NCBI GenBank assembly: GCA_027489135.1 | Contig: JAIYAI010000331.1 | Span: 1-8,295 of the forward strand | Direction: 5' to 3' | Origin: Acetobacteraceae bacterium | GTDB lineage: Bacteria; Pseudomonadota; Alphaproteobacteria; Acetobacterales; Acetobacteraceae | Length of the DNA: 8,295 nucleotides | Shown: positions 1 to 6,410 of the stretch, one piece after another | Numbering within the stretch: the first letter of the stretch is position 1 | Layout: each line of letters begins with the position of its first letter | Program-made: the position numbers and the translations under genes | The notes under the pieces: model-generated | Told to the model about the DNA's origin: nothing | The model's input: only the letters and a program-made list of their open reading frames with translations | Database searches by the model: none

Positions 1-209
1 GTGTCGCAGGCCTCCTCGGCCGCGGCGCGGGCGGCGGTGATGCGGCCCTGCTCACCGTCCGGCACGGCGATGCCGTCGAGCCAGCCGAGCACGGGGTCGA
101 GCGCGGCGCGGCAGACGCGGGTGAGTTCCGCGTTCATCGCATCCGTGTCGCAGGCGCGCGCCAGCGGCGGTGCGAGCAGCAGGGCGGCGGCGAGGATGAG
201 GGTCCGCAT
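1..209 (-). CDS. Small secreted cysteine-containing protein, partial (3' end outside window)
   Basis: I do not recognise this family. The visible part is 69 residues, starting at an ATG at 209 and running off the left edge. Residues 1-19 form a typical Sec signal peptide (basic MRT start, Ala/Leu core, ending LARA before Cys20). The mature part is mostly helical-looking, with cysteines at 20, 33 and 68 that could form disulfides or bind metal. The start is well supported: the stop codon of the upstream ycnI-like gene lies one base before the ATG (TGAGATG), and a GAGGGGGG ribosome binding site sits 8 bases upstream, inside the last ycnI codons. The tight junction implies translational coupling and a shared role with the YcnI protein, so a periplasmic copper-related function is plausible, but nothing in the sequence proves it. 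Confidence 0.7.
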   Translation of the reverse strand, partial: MRTLILAAALLLAPPLARACDTDAMNAELTRVCRAALDPVLGWLDGIAVPDGEQGRITAARAAAEEACD

Positions 210-210
210 C

Positions 211-750
211 TCAGTTGCCCCCCTCGCGCGGCGTGCGCGGCGGCAGCAGCCGCAACGACGGTGCCGGGTAGCGGTAGTCGCTGATCCGGCGCCCGGCCTC
301 GGGGATCTGCGTCCAGGCGGCGGTCGCGCCACCCTCGCAGTGCTGCACGGCGGGCACCCAGAGCGTCTCGTTCGGCGTCGCCGGCAGGCGCAGCATGATC
401 ACGAACTCGTCGTAGAAGGCGTCGGGCAGGTTGCCGCCTTCCCATGCGACCTCGGCGACGCGCTTCGTCACCTGGCCGCCATGGCCGTTGTCGATCGGGG
501 TGGCCAGCGGCGCTTCCGTGACGCGCAGCGTCCAGCCCGGCTTCGGCATGGGGCGGGCCATCAGCACGCCTTCGGGCAGCGTCACCACCACCCGCTGCGT
601 CGCGGCGCTGCCGCAGCCATGCGGCACGCGGAAGGCGGCGCGGAGGTAGCTGCCCGCCACCGCCTGCGGCGGGTCGATGGTGACATGGGCGGCCGCCGGC
701 GCGGCCGCCAGGCCGAGCAGCGTCGCGCCGAGGATGGCGTTGCGGGTCAT
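211..750 (-). CDS. ycnI: YcnI family protein (DUF1775), periplasmic copper-binding
   Basis: A 179-residue exported protein of the YcnI/DUF1775 family. In Bacillus subtilis YcnI binds Cu(II) with the new N-terminal histidine exposed by signal-peptide cleavage, together with a tryptophan. Here residues 1-21 are a clear signal peptide ending PAAA, so cleavage would leave His22 (HVTIDPP) at the N-terminus, as in the family. Other family marks are HGCGS (44-48), LPEGV (58-62), the PGW motif (71-73), and LWVPAVQHCEGG (130-141). Cys46 and Cys138 may form a disulfide; Trp131 and Trp146 are candidates for the copper-contacting Trp. Unlike B. subtilis YcnI, no C-terminal membrane anchor is visible, so it is probably soluble in the periplasm. 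It starts 14 bases after the preceding TonB receptor gene; the receptor stop is fused to the ribosome binding site (TGAGGAAGGG). Confidence 0.92.
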   Translation of the reverse strand: MTRNAILGATLLGLAAAPAAAHVTIDPPQAVAGSYLRAAFRVPHGCGSAATQRVVVTLPEGVLMARPMPKPGWTLRVTEAPLATPIDNGHGGQVTKRVAEVAWEGGNLPDAFYDEFVIMLRLPATPNETLWVPAVQHCEGGATAAWTQIPEAGRRISDYRYPAPSLRLLPPRTPREGGN

Positions 751-764
751 CGTCTTTCCCTTCC

Positions 765-2855
765 TCAGAAGCGGTACTGGATGCCGCCATAGACGGCGCG
801 GCCGATGCCGGGTTCGTAGATCGCCGAGCTCGGCGTCGCGACGGGCACGATATTGGCGGAGGCGATGTAGCGGGTATTGCCCAGGTTCCGCGCCTCGACG
901 AAGGCGGAGAAGCCGTTCTCCAACTGCACGCCGCCGCGCAGACCGACCAGGATGTAGCTGTCCGTCTTCTGGGTATTGGCGTTGTCGACGAAGTACGAGG
1001 TCGGCGACCAGTTGATGTTGGGCGCGATCCAGAAGCCGCTCGGGTGCTGGTAGCGGAGTTCCGCGTTGTAGAGGTTGCGCGGCATGCCGGGCAGCTGGTT
1101 GTTGCCGAAGATCGGGTCGTTGTCGAAGCGGTACCAGCTATAGGTATAGGCCTGCCGGAGCTGGAACAGGTCGCCCTCGGCGAAGGTATCCTTGGCGATG
1201 CGCCAGACCAGCCCTGCCTCCACGCCGGTGTGCAGCGTGCGGTCGGCGTTCAGTGCGAAGCTCTGGCCGTTGGCGAAGATGAACTGCTGGATCTCGTCCT
1301 TCAGTCGGCTGCGGAAGAAGGCCACCTCCCAGTCCAGCGGACCCTGCGTGCCGCGCGTGCCGATCTCGAAGGTCGCGGCGCGCTGGGCGTTGAGGTTCTC
1401 GAAACCGCCGCCGACCGGCACCAGCGGGATCAGGTCCGACAGCGTCGGCGGCTCGGTACTCCAGGAGAGGTTGGCGAAGACCTGGGCCTGGGTCAGCGCC
1501 TGCCAGATCACGCCGATGCGCGGGTTCACCCATTGCCAATTGCCGCTGCCCGAGGTGTTGTTCGGCGAGCCGGCCGGGTTGAAGGTGTCGAAGGCCGAGC
1601 GATAGGCTTGGCCGAGCTGCAGCCCGCCGATCACCTGCCAGTTCGGCGCGACCGTCAGGTTGGTCTGCCAATAGGCGTTGAAATTCCGCGCCTGGTCGTT
1701 GGTGCCGTAGGTCTGCGCGCCGGAGAACCCGCCATTGTTCAGATAGCGGCGGTTGCGCACCGACCCTTGCGCGAAATTCCAGCCCAGCACCGTCCAATGC
1801 GGCATGCCGGCGATCCGGCCTTCCAGCGTGGCGCGGCCGAAGGCGGTGACGTCCAGCGTCTCGTTGTCGATCACCTGGAAGATCGGGTGGTTCAGGTCGC
1901 GGTCGACGATGCTGCCGCCCAGTTCCAGCAGCACGCCGGACGTCGGCCGCATGGCGGTGATGGTGCCCATGCGGAAGCTGCGGATGTTGCGCTGCCAGTT
2001 GTTGATCACGTTGATCGGCACGGCAGCGCGCGGATTGGTCAGCGCCTGCTCGCGCGTCACCGTGCCCGGGATCTGCTGGTAGATATTGGCGTAGGCCGCG
2101 TAGAGTCGCGTCTCCGCCATGTTGTCCGGACCCCAGCGCAGCGCGACGTTGCCGTTGTAGCGCTGGCTCTGCCCGGCGCTGTGGTTGCGGTAGCCGTTCT
2201 GCGTCAGCGCGGTGATGGTGCCCCACGCGTCAGCCTGGGACGTCTCGAGACCGTAGGCGAGCTGGCCGCGGGCGAAGGCAAAAGACCCGGCCTCCCCACG
2301 CACCAGCGCGCCGGGGGACAGGCGCCCTGTGGGCGAGACGAAGTTGATCGCGCCGCCCAGCGTGTTGGAACCGAGGGTGAAGGCGTTGCCGCCGCGCAGC
2401 ACCTCGATGCGATAGGCGGTGAGCGGATCCAGTTCCTGGAAGTCGCCGCTGCCATCGGCCTGGTTGACCGGGATGCCGTCCATGTAGAGCGTCACCCCGC
2501 GCAGGTGGAAATTGCGCGCGAGGCCGGAGCCGCGGATCGAAAGCCGGCTGTCCTCGCCCCACTTCGTCGCGGCCCAGACGCCGGGCGTGTATTCCAGCGC
2601 CTGCTGCAGCGTGGTGACCGCGGGGCGGTCGCGGTACTGCGTTGCGGGCACCAGCGAGACGTTGCCCGGCATCTCGCGCAGCGTCTGCTCGCGCTGGGCG
2701 TTGTTGGGCACGGTGTTCGGGGCGAGGTCGGGCTGCCCGGTGACGACGGTGTCGGGGACGGTGGCGGCGGGCGGCGTCTGGGCGCTTGCGATGGCGGGCA
2801 GGGCGAAGACGCTGCAGTAGAGCAGGGCGCGCAGGCCTGGCGTGCGGATCATCAT
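765..2855 (-). CDS. TonB-dependent outer-membrane receptor (FecA/YncD-like)
   Basis: A complete 696-residue TonB-dependent transporter. It would pull a metal-ligand complex across the outer membrane using energy from TonB-ExbB-ExbD. Residues 1-25 are a signal peptide (cleavage likely at ASA|Q26). A TonB-box-like DTVVTG is at 35-40. The plug domain covers about 60-175, with LSIRGSGL (105-112), LYMDGIPV (123-130), IEVLRGGNAFTLG (150-162) and LGGAINFVSP (166-175). The rest is a 22-strand-type beta barrel ending YRF with the terminal Phe needed for outer-membrane assembly. The LYMDGIP and IEVLRG motifs resemble the FecA/YncD branch, not the siderophore branch of the upstream receptor, so this is not a simple gene duplication. 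Two adjacent ATGs are possible; the first (2855) is best placed, 8 bases after GAGGAA. The substrate cannot be read from sequence; the operon context suggests a copper complex. Confidence 0.95.
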   Translation of the reverse strand: MMIRTPGLRALLYCSVFALPAIASAQTPPAATVPDTVVTGQPDLAPNTVPNNAQREQTLREMPGNVSLVPATQYRDRPAVTTLQQALEYTPGVWAATKWGEDSRLSIRGSGLARNFHLRGVTLYMDGIPVNQADGSGDFQELDPLTAYRIEVLRGGNAFTLGSNTLGGAINFVSPTGRLSPGALVRGEAGSFAFARGQLAYGLETSQADAWGTITALTQNGYRNHSAGQSQRYNGNVALRWGPDNMAETRLYAAYANIYQQIPGTVTREQALTNPRAAVPINVINNWQRNIRSFRMGTITAMRPTSGVLLELGGSIVDRDLNHPIFQVIDNETLDVTAFGRATLEGRIAGMPHWTVLGWNFAQGSVRNRRYLNNGGFSGAQTYGTNDQARNFNAYWQTNLTVAPNWQVIGGLQLGQAYRSAFDTFNPAGSPNNTSGSGNWQWVNPRIGVIWQALTQAQVFANLSWSTEPPTLSDLIPLVPVGGGFENLNAQRAATFEIGTRGTQGPLDWEVAFFRSRLKDEIQQFIFANGQSFALNADRTLHTGVEAGLVWRIAKDTFAEGDLFQLRQAYTYSWYRFDNDPIFGNNQLPGMPRNLYNAELRYQHPSGFWIAPNINWSPTSYFVDNANTQKTDSYILVGLRGGVQLENGFSAFVEARNLGNTRYIASANIVPVATPSSAIYEPGIGRAVYGGIQYRF

Positions 2856-2867
2856 GGGACGCGTTCC

Positions 2868-3716
2868 TCAGGCCGGCATGCGCTTGGCCGCGGCGGCGCA
2901 ATCCGCGCGCGCACGCTCGACGAAGCCGGCGAACATGGTGGTGATCAGGTCGGTGGTCTCGGCCGGCGCCCGGGCCGGTGATCCGGCATCGAAGGGCGGC
3001 GCGGGGTCGTATTCGGCGGTGAGCTGAACGGCCTTCGCGTAGGCATCGTCGCGCAGCGCGGCGACCATGGTCAGGCCGAAATCGATGCCTGCCGTCACGC
3101 CGCCGCCGGTGGCGCGGTCGCGGTCTAGGACGACGCGCTGGTCCACCGCGACGGCGCCGAAGATCGGCAGCAGGTCGCGGGTGATCCAGTGCGAGGTGGC
3201 GCGGTACCCGCGCAGCAGCCCGGCCGCGCCCAGCAGGAGCGACCCGGTGCAGACCGCCGTCGCCCAGGTGGCGCGGCGGCCGCGGTCGGCGAGGAAGGCC
3301 ATGGTCTCGGCATCGGCCATGGCGTCGAGCGTGCCGGTGCTGCCACCGGGCACGCAGATCAGCGTGAGCTGGTCCGGGCAGCCGGCGAAGTCGGTGTCCG
3401 GCACCACCGTCAGCCCGGTATCCGTCACGATCGGATCCCGGGTCTTCGCCACCAGCCTCACCGTGGCCCCCATCAGCCCGCGCAGCATGTTGTGCGGGCC
3501 GACGAAGTCGAGCGCGGTGCAGCCGGGGTAGAGCAGGAAGGCGATGTCCTCCGGCCCCTTTGCCGGGGCCAGGTGGAAGCGGGACATGTCGTGGTCATGC
3601 CCGGAGGGGGGCGGGGCCGCGGGGGGCGCGGCCGGCTGCGCGGTGGCAGCCCGCGCCGCGCTGACGCCCGCGAGGGCGGCGGCCAGCGCGGCGCGCCGGG
3701 TCTGGTCCTCGGTCAT
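2868..3716 (-). CDS. Exported DJ-1/PfpI family protein, isonitrile hydratase-like
   Basis: A 282-residue class I glutamine amidotransferase-fold protein of the DJ-1/PfpI group. The closest pattern I recognise is isonitrile hydratase (InhA of Pseudomonas putida), which converts isonitriles to N-substituted formamides. The enzyme core is residues about 57-280: FLLYPGCTALDFVGP (60-74) carries the acidic residue Asp70, and AVCTGSLLLGAAGLL (154-168) carries the nucleophile Cys156 and Thr157, followed by ATSHW (173-177) and GGGVTAGID (204-212). These residues match the InhA type. Unusually, the core is preceded by a twin-arginine-like signal (TRRAALAAALAG, 6-17, ending AATAQ), then a Pro/Ala linker and a His-rich segment, GHDHDM (39-44). 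It is therefore probably periplasmic. The ATG at 3716 begins 5 bases after the preceding receptor's stop; no good ribosome binding site is seen, so re-initiation is likely. The open frame extends upstream to 3983, but only as a shadow of the receptor. Confidence 0.9.
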   Translation of the reverse strand: MTEDQTRRAALAAALAGVSAARAATAQPAAPPAAPPPSGHDHDMSRFHLAPAKGPEDIAFLLYPGCTALDFVGPHNMLRGLMGATVRLVAKTRDPIVTDTGLTVVPDTDFAGCPDQLTLICVPGGSTGTLDAMADAETMAFLADRGRRATWATAVCTGSLLLGAAGLLRGYRATSHWITRDLLPIFGAVAVDQRVVLDRDRATGGGVTAGIDFGLTMVAALRDDAYAKAVQLTAEYDPAPPFDAGSPARAPAETTDLITTMFAGFVERARADCAAAAKRMPA

Positions 3717-3721
3717 CGGCG

Positions 3722-5920
3722 TCAGAACCGCAGCGAGGCGGAGGCATAGACCGCCGCCGGCGCGCCCGGCGCCATCGCGTTGTTCAGGTAGCTGAAGGGG
3801 ATGACGTAGTTGCGGTTCCCGATGTTGCGCGCCGCGACGTTCAGCCGCAGCGGCCCGTAGTCGTAGTTGATGGCCGCGTCGAAGATCGTGTAGCCGGCGG
3901 TGCGGATGGCGTTTGGCTGGTCCGAGGTATTCGCGCCGGCGACCGAGTTGAGCCCGGCGCCGAAGGAGAAGCCCTGCGCCCATTCCGGCAGGTCGAGTCC
4001 GCGCAGGCGGTAATTGGCCCAGACCCGCCCCGCGTTGCGCGGCACCAGGCGCAGCGGCGTGCCCGGCGCGATGATGCTGTCCGAGACGGTCTCAGCCATG
4101 GTGTAGGCATAGGTGCCGAGCAGGGAGAATTGCGGCGTCGGCTGCCAGAGCAGGCTCATGTCGAAGCCGCGCGACTGCTGCTCGCCGATCTGCCTGTTGC
4201 CGCCGGCGGCGAGGTCGAAATAGGCCACGTTGTTGCGCTGGATGTTGTAGTAGGCCGCCGTGCCGCTGAGGCCGAAGGGCAGGTTCAGCTTCACGCCGAC
4301 CTCGAATTGCTGGCTCTCCTCCGGCTTCGGCGCGGTGACGAAGCCGCCATAGCCGTAGCCGCTCGGCGCGCGGATCGCGTTGCCCCAGCCGATGAAGGGC
4401 GTCAGCCCCGGCAGCACGTCATACGCGACGCCGACCCGCCCGGTGGGCCGGGTCGTCGTCGAGGTGCCGGAGAAGCCGGTCTCGGGGATCTCGCTGTTGA
4501 CGCCGATATTGGTCAGCCGGACCGCACCGAGGAGATGCAGCCGGTCCCACAGCGTCACCTGGTCCTGCAGGAAGGCGGCGACGGTGGTGTAGGTGTTGCG
4601 CGTCTCCGGCACGTTGGTCGGCCGCGTGTAGGCTTGCTGCGTGGGCGCGGCGAAGTCGAACAGCGTCGGGTCTGCGAAGGCGATGAAGCCGTTGTCGCTG
4701 GTCTGGTCGAACTCGAACCCGCCAAGCGCCGTGTGCACGGCAGGGCCGGTGCGGAAATTCGCCTGCACCATCGGCATGGCCGAGAACTGGGTCAGGTCCT
4801 GCCCGAGATAGGCATTGTAGCGGAAATAGGTGGTGGGCGTGACCGGCAGGCCGAAAGCCGCCGCGGGCGGGCCGAACTGGAACTGCGCGGGCTGGTTGAC
4901 GTTGTTGACCACGACCTGGGCCAGCATCTTCAGGCTGAAGACGTCGTCGATCCGCTGATCGAGGCTGACCCGGAAGCCGTTGCGCTGGGTCTGGGTGCGC
5001 GGGACGTTTGATCCGTTGGCGTTGACGAAGCGGTCGAAGGGAATGCGCGGGCTGCCGCCGCTGACCCCCGGCGGCAGGCCCGGATAGTCGTTGGCTGTGC
5101 GCTCGGAGAAGAAGGCCTGCACCACGAAATTGGTGCGGTCATTGGTGATGCTGAAGGTCGGCAGCACCTGGTAGCCGGTGGTCAGCACGTTCTCGATGTA
5201 GGATCGGCCGCGCTGGTACTCGGCCTGCAGCCTGACGGCGTAGGTCGTGCCGGTGCGCGGATCGACCACCACCTGGTTCAGGTCGGCCCAGGGATTGGCA
5301 TAGCCATAGGGGCCGCCGGTGACGCCGCCGGCATAGCTGTTCGCCGGCAGCGGGCGCTGGCTGATGATGTTCACCACGCCGCCGAAGCCGCCGCCGAGGC
5401 CACCGCCGAACAGCGCACCGGAGGGGCCCTTCACGATCTCGATCCGCTCGATGCCGAGCAGGCTCTGGGCGAGGCCGAAATCGCCGAAGCTCTGCAACCC
5501 GTCGCGGTAGATCTCGGCCTGGAAGCCGCGGATGATCGTGTTGAGGTTCTGGTTGAGGAAGAGCGGGCTCTCCGGGATGACCGCGGCGGAATTGCGCAGC
5601 GCCTCATCCAGCGTCGTCGCGCCCTGGTCCTCGAACAGCCGCCGCGGGATCACGGTGACCGATTGCGGGATCTGCTCGATCGGGGTGTTGGTGCGCGTCG
5701 CGGTCCCGGAGGTCAGGGCCTGGTAGCCGCGCAGCGGCCCGACCTGGTCGCGGTCGTCGCGGCCATAGACGGTGGTGGGCGGGACGGTTGCCTCGGGGTT
5801 GGCCGCTGCGGTCGTGGTCTCGGCTGGGGTCTGGGCGGTGGCGCTACCGGCGGCCAGCAAGACAGCGGCAAGGGTCAGGCTACGGGCGCGCCTCCACGGG
5901 CGCGAATTGGTCTGGGTCAC
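3722..5920 (-). CDS. TonB-dependent siderophore-type receptor
   Basis: A complete 732-residue outer-membrane receptor of the FhuA/FpvA-like siderophore class. Residues 1-29 are a signal peptide (ATA|Q30). A TonB-box-like TTVYG lies at 49-53. The plug (about 75-190) carries IEQIPQSVTVIPRR (81-94), TLDEALRN (103-110), IIRGF (129-133), IYRDGLQ (137-143), IERIEIVKGPSGALFG (157-172) and GGVVNIISQRP (180-190). Between the last two motifs the usual short Gly/Pro linker is replaced by a longer glycine-rich run (172-181). The barrel ends SLRF with terminal Phe. The start is GTG at 5920, preceded 9 bases upstream by GAGGA. It is the second gene of the operon, directly after the CruR-type uORF, the position held by bfrG in Bordetella pertussis. 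That points to copper-repressed expression and possibly to a copper complex as substrate, though the family mostly carries ferric siderophores. Confidence 0.95.
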   Translation of the reverse strand: MTQTNSRPWRRARSLTLAAVLLAAGSATAQTPAETTTAAANPEATVPPTTVYGRDDRDQVGPLRGYQALTSGTATRTNTPIEQIPQSVTVIPRRLFEDQGATTLDEALRNSAAVIPESPLFLNQNLNTIIRGFQAEIYRDGLQSFGDFGLAQSLLGIERIEIVKGPSGALFGGGLGGGFGGVVNIISQRPLPANSYAGGVTGGPYGYANPWADLNQVVVDPRTGTTYAVRLQAEYQRGRSYIENVLTTGYQVLPTFSITNDRTNFVVQAFFSERTANDYPGLPPGVSGGSPRIPFDRFVNANGSNVPRTQTQRNGFRVSLDQRIDDVFSLKMLAQVVVNNVNQPAQFQFGPPAAAFGLPVTPTTYFRYNAYLGQDLTQFSAMPMVQANFRTGPAVHTALGGFEFDQTSDNGFIAFADPTLFDFAAPTQQAYTRPTNVPETRNTYTTVAAFLQDQVTLWDRLHLLGAVRLTNIGVNSEIPETGFSGTSTTTRPTGRVGVAYDVLPGLTPFIGWGNAIRAPSGYGYGGFVTAPKPEESQQFEVGVKLNLPFGLSGTAAYYNIQRNNVAYFDLAAGGNRQIGEQQSRGFDMSLLWQPTPQFSLLGTYAYTMAETVSDSIIAPGTPLRLVPRNAGRVWANYRLRGLDLPEWAQGFSFGAGLNSVAGANTSDQPNAIRTAGYTIFDAAINYDYGPLRLNVAARNIGNRNYVIPFSYLNNAMAPGAPAAVYASASLRF

Positions 5921-5937
5921 TGTTCTTCGTCCTCTCC

Positions 5938-5947
5938 CGGGACGTCA
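5938..5947. repeat. Direct repeat CGGGACGTCA, left copy
   Basis: A 10-base direct repeat whose second copy is at 5986-5995. The two copies flank the GC-rich hairpin between the CruR-type gene and the receptor gene. The right copy contains the CruR stop codon; the left copy abuts the receptor's ribosome binding site. The core GACGTC is self-complementary, so in RNA the two copies can also pair with each other and close a long stem. Confidence 0.8.
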
Positions 5948-5994
5948 TGCGGTCAGGCGCGGGGGCGGCCCCGCGCGTTGCCGCACGGGACGTC
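5941..5994 (-). promoter_or_regulatory. Long imperfect hairpin between the CruR-type uORF and the receptor gene
   Basis: The transcribed minus strand can fold into an 18-base-pair imperfect stem. The top is a perfect 8-bp stem (GCGCGGGG at 5957-5964 with CCCCGCGC at 5969-5976) around a 4-base loop. Below it GCGG (5949-5952) pairs with CCGC (5981-5984), and the base is GACGTC (5941-5946) with GACGTC (5989-5994), separated by small internal loops. The stem starts inside the CruR stop codon and ends just before the receptor ribosome binding site (about 5931-5940). No U-tract follows, so it is not a classical intrinsic terminator. In the CruR model, ribosome position on the uORF decides whether Rho terminates in this gap; this element is well placed to take part, by inference. 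No fold energy was computed. Confidence 0.7.
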
Positions 5995-5995
5995 A
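5986..5995. repeat. Direct repeat CGGGACGTCA, right copy
   Basis: Second copy of the repeat at 5938-5947. Its last three bases are the complement of the TGA stop of the CruR-type gene, so the end of that coding sequence is echoed 48 bases downstream, next to the start region of the receptor gene. Confidence 0.8.
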
Positions 5996-6373
5996 GGAGA
6001 GGAGGCTGGGAGGAGCTCGGGAGCCGCTGGGCGGGCCGCGGATCGCCGGCGGCGGCGCGGCCAGGCCGGGGGCGTGCCAGGAGACGCGCGCGACGGTCCA
6101 GGCCGGCGCCGGCAGCACCGGCGCGTCGAGCGCCGAGGCCTGGGGCAGGGCATGGCAGACCGGGCAGAACCCGTCATGCGCGCCATGCTGCGGCGTCTCG
6201 CCGGACCCGTCAGCCGCGAGGTGGACGAGCTTGATGCCCTCCGCCGTGCAGATCTCGACGAGGCCCTGCGCGGCCTGCCCGGCCCGCGCGAGGCAGAGCG
6301 ACGGCGCCACCGCGACCTGCAGCAGAAGCAGGGCGGCGAGCAGACGGCTCAGCAGGGCAGCAGGATTGCGCAC
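5993..6373 (-). CDS. cruR: DUF2946 / CruR-type copper-sensing upstream ORF
   Basis: A small DUF2946-family protein heading the operon. In Bordetella pertussis the family member CruR is a regulatory uORF: copper bound by the nascent CXXC relieves ribosome arrest at a C-terminal RAPP, which allows Rho-dependent termination before the TonB receptor gene. From the GTG at 6373 the protein has 126 residues. Residues 1-31 are a hydrophobic signal or membrane segment; then come the family stretch ICTAEGIKLVHL (41-52), the copper motif FCPVCHAL (69-76; Cys70 and Cys73), and a Pro-rich tail with RGPP (112-115) and RAPP (119-122), four residues before the end. His63, His66 and His74 may assist binding. 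An ATG at 6436 would add 21 residues but has no ribosome binding site and lies upstream of the likely promoter. A GTG at 6379 is also possible. The function is assigned by family; copper response is not tested here. Confidence 0.87.
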   Translation of the reverse strand: MRNPAALLSRLLAALLLLQVAVAPSLCLARAGQAAQGLVEICTAEGIKLVHLAADGSGETPQHGAHDGFCPVCHALPQASALDAPVLPAPAWTVARVSWHAPGLAAPPPAIRGPPSGSRAPPSLLS

Positions 6374-6381
6374 GGCCACAA

Positions 6382-6410
6382 CGCCTAGACCCGTCCCCCA
6401 GGGCTGGCAA
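6382..6410 (-). promoter_or_regulatory. Predicted sigma-70-type promoter of the copper operon
   Basis: On the minus strand TTGCCA (6410-6405) is followed after exactly 17 bases by TAGGCG (6387-6382). Both resemble alphaproteobacterial housekeeping promoter elements. Transcription would begin around 6374-6377, right at the GTG at 6373, implying an almost leaderless message. No terminator separates this promoter from the upstream thpR gene, so read-through is possible. Confidence 0.55.

Noticed and set aside
1..792. 263-residue plus-strand open frame
   Set aside because: Antisense to the YcnI and small secreted genes; Arg/Ala-rich, without a recognisable domain.
1044..2981. 645-residue plus-strand open frame
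   Set aside because: It lies antisense to a receptor with full plug and barrel motifs. Its translation is low-complexity Arg/Gly/Ala/Val with no domain pattern, as expected for a GC-rich shadow frame.
3717..3983. Upstream extension of the DJ-1/PfpI open frame
   Set aside because: The added part lies within the end of the receptor gene in another frame, while the ATG at 3716 directly begins a Tat-like signal peptide.
4130..5011. 293-residue plus-strand open frame
   Set aside because: Antisense to the 732-residue receptor and compositionally typical of a shadow frame.
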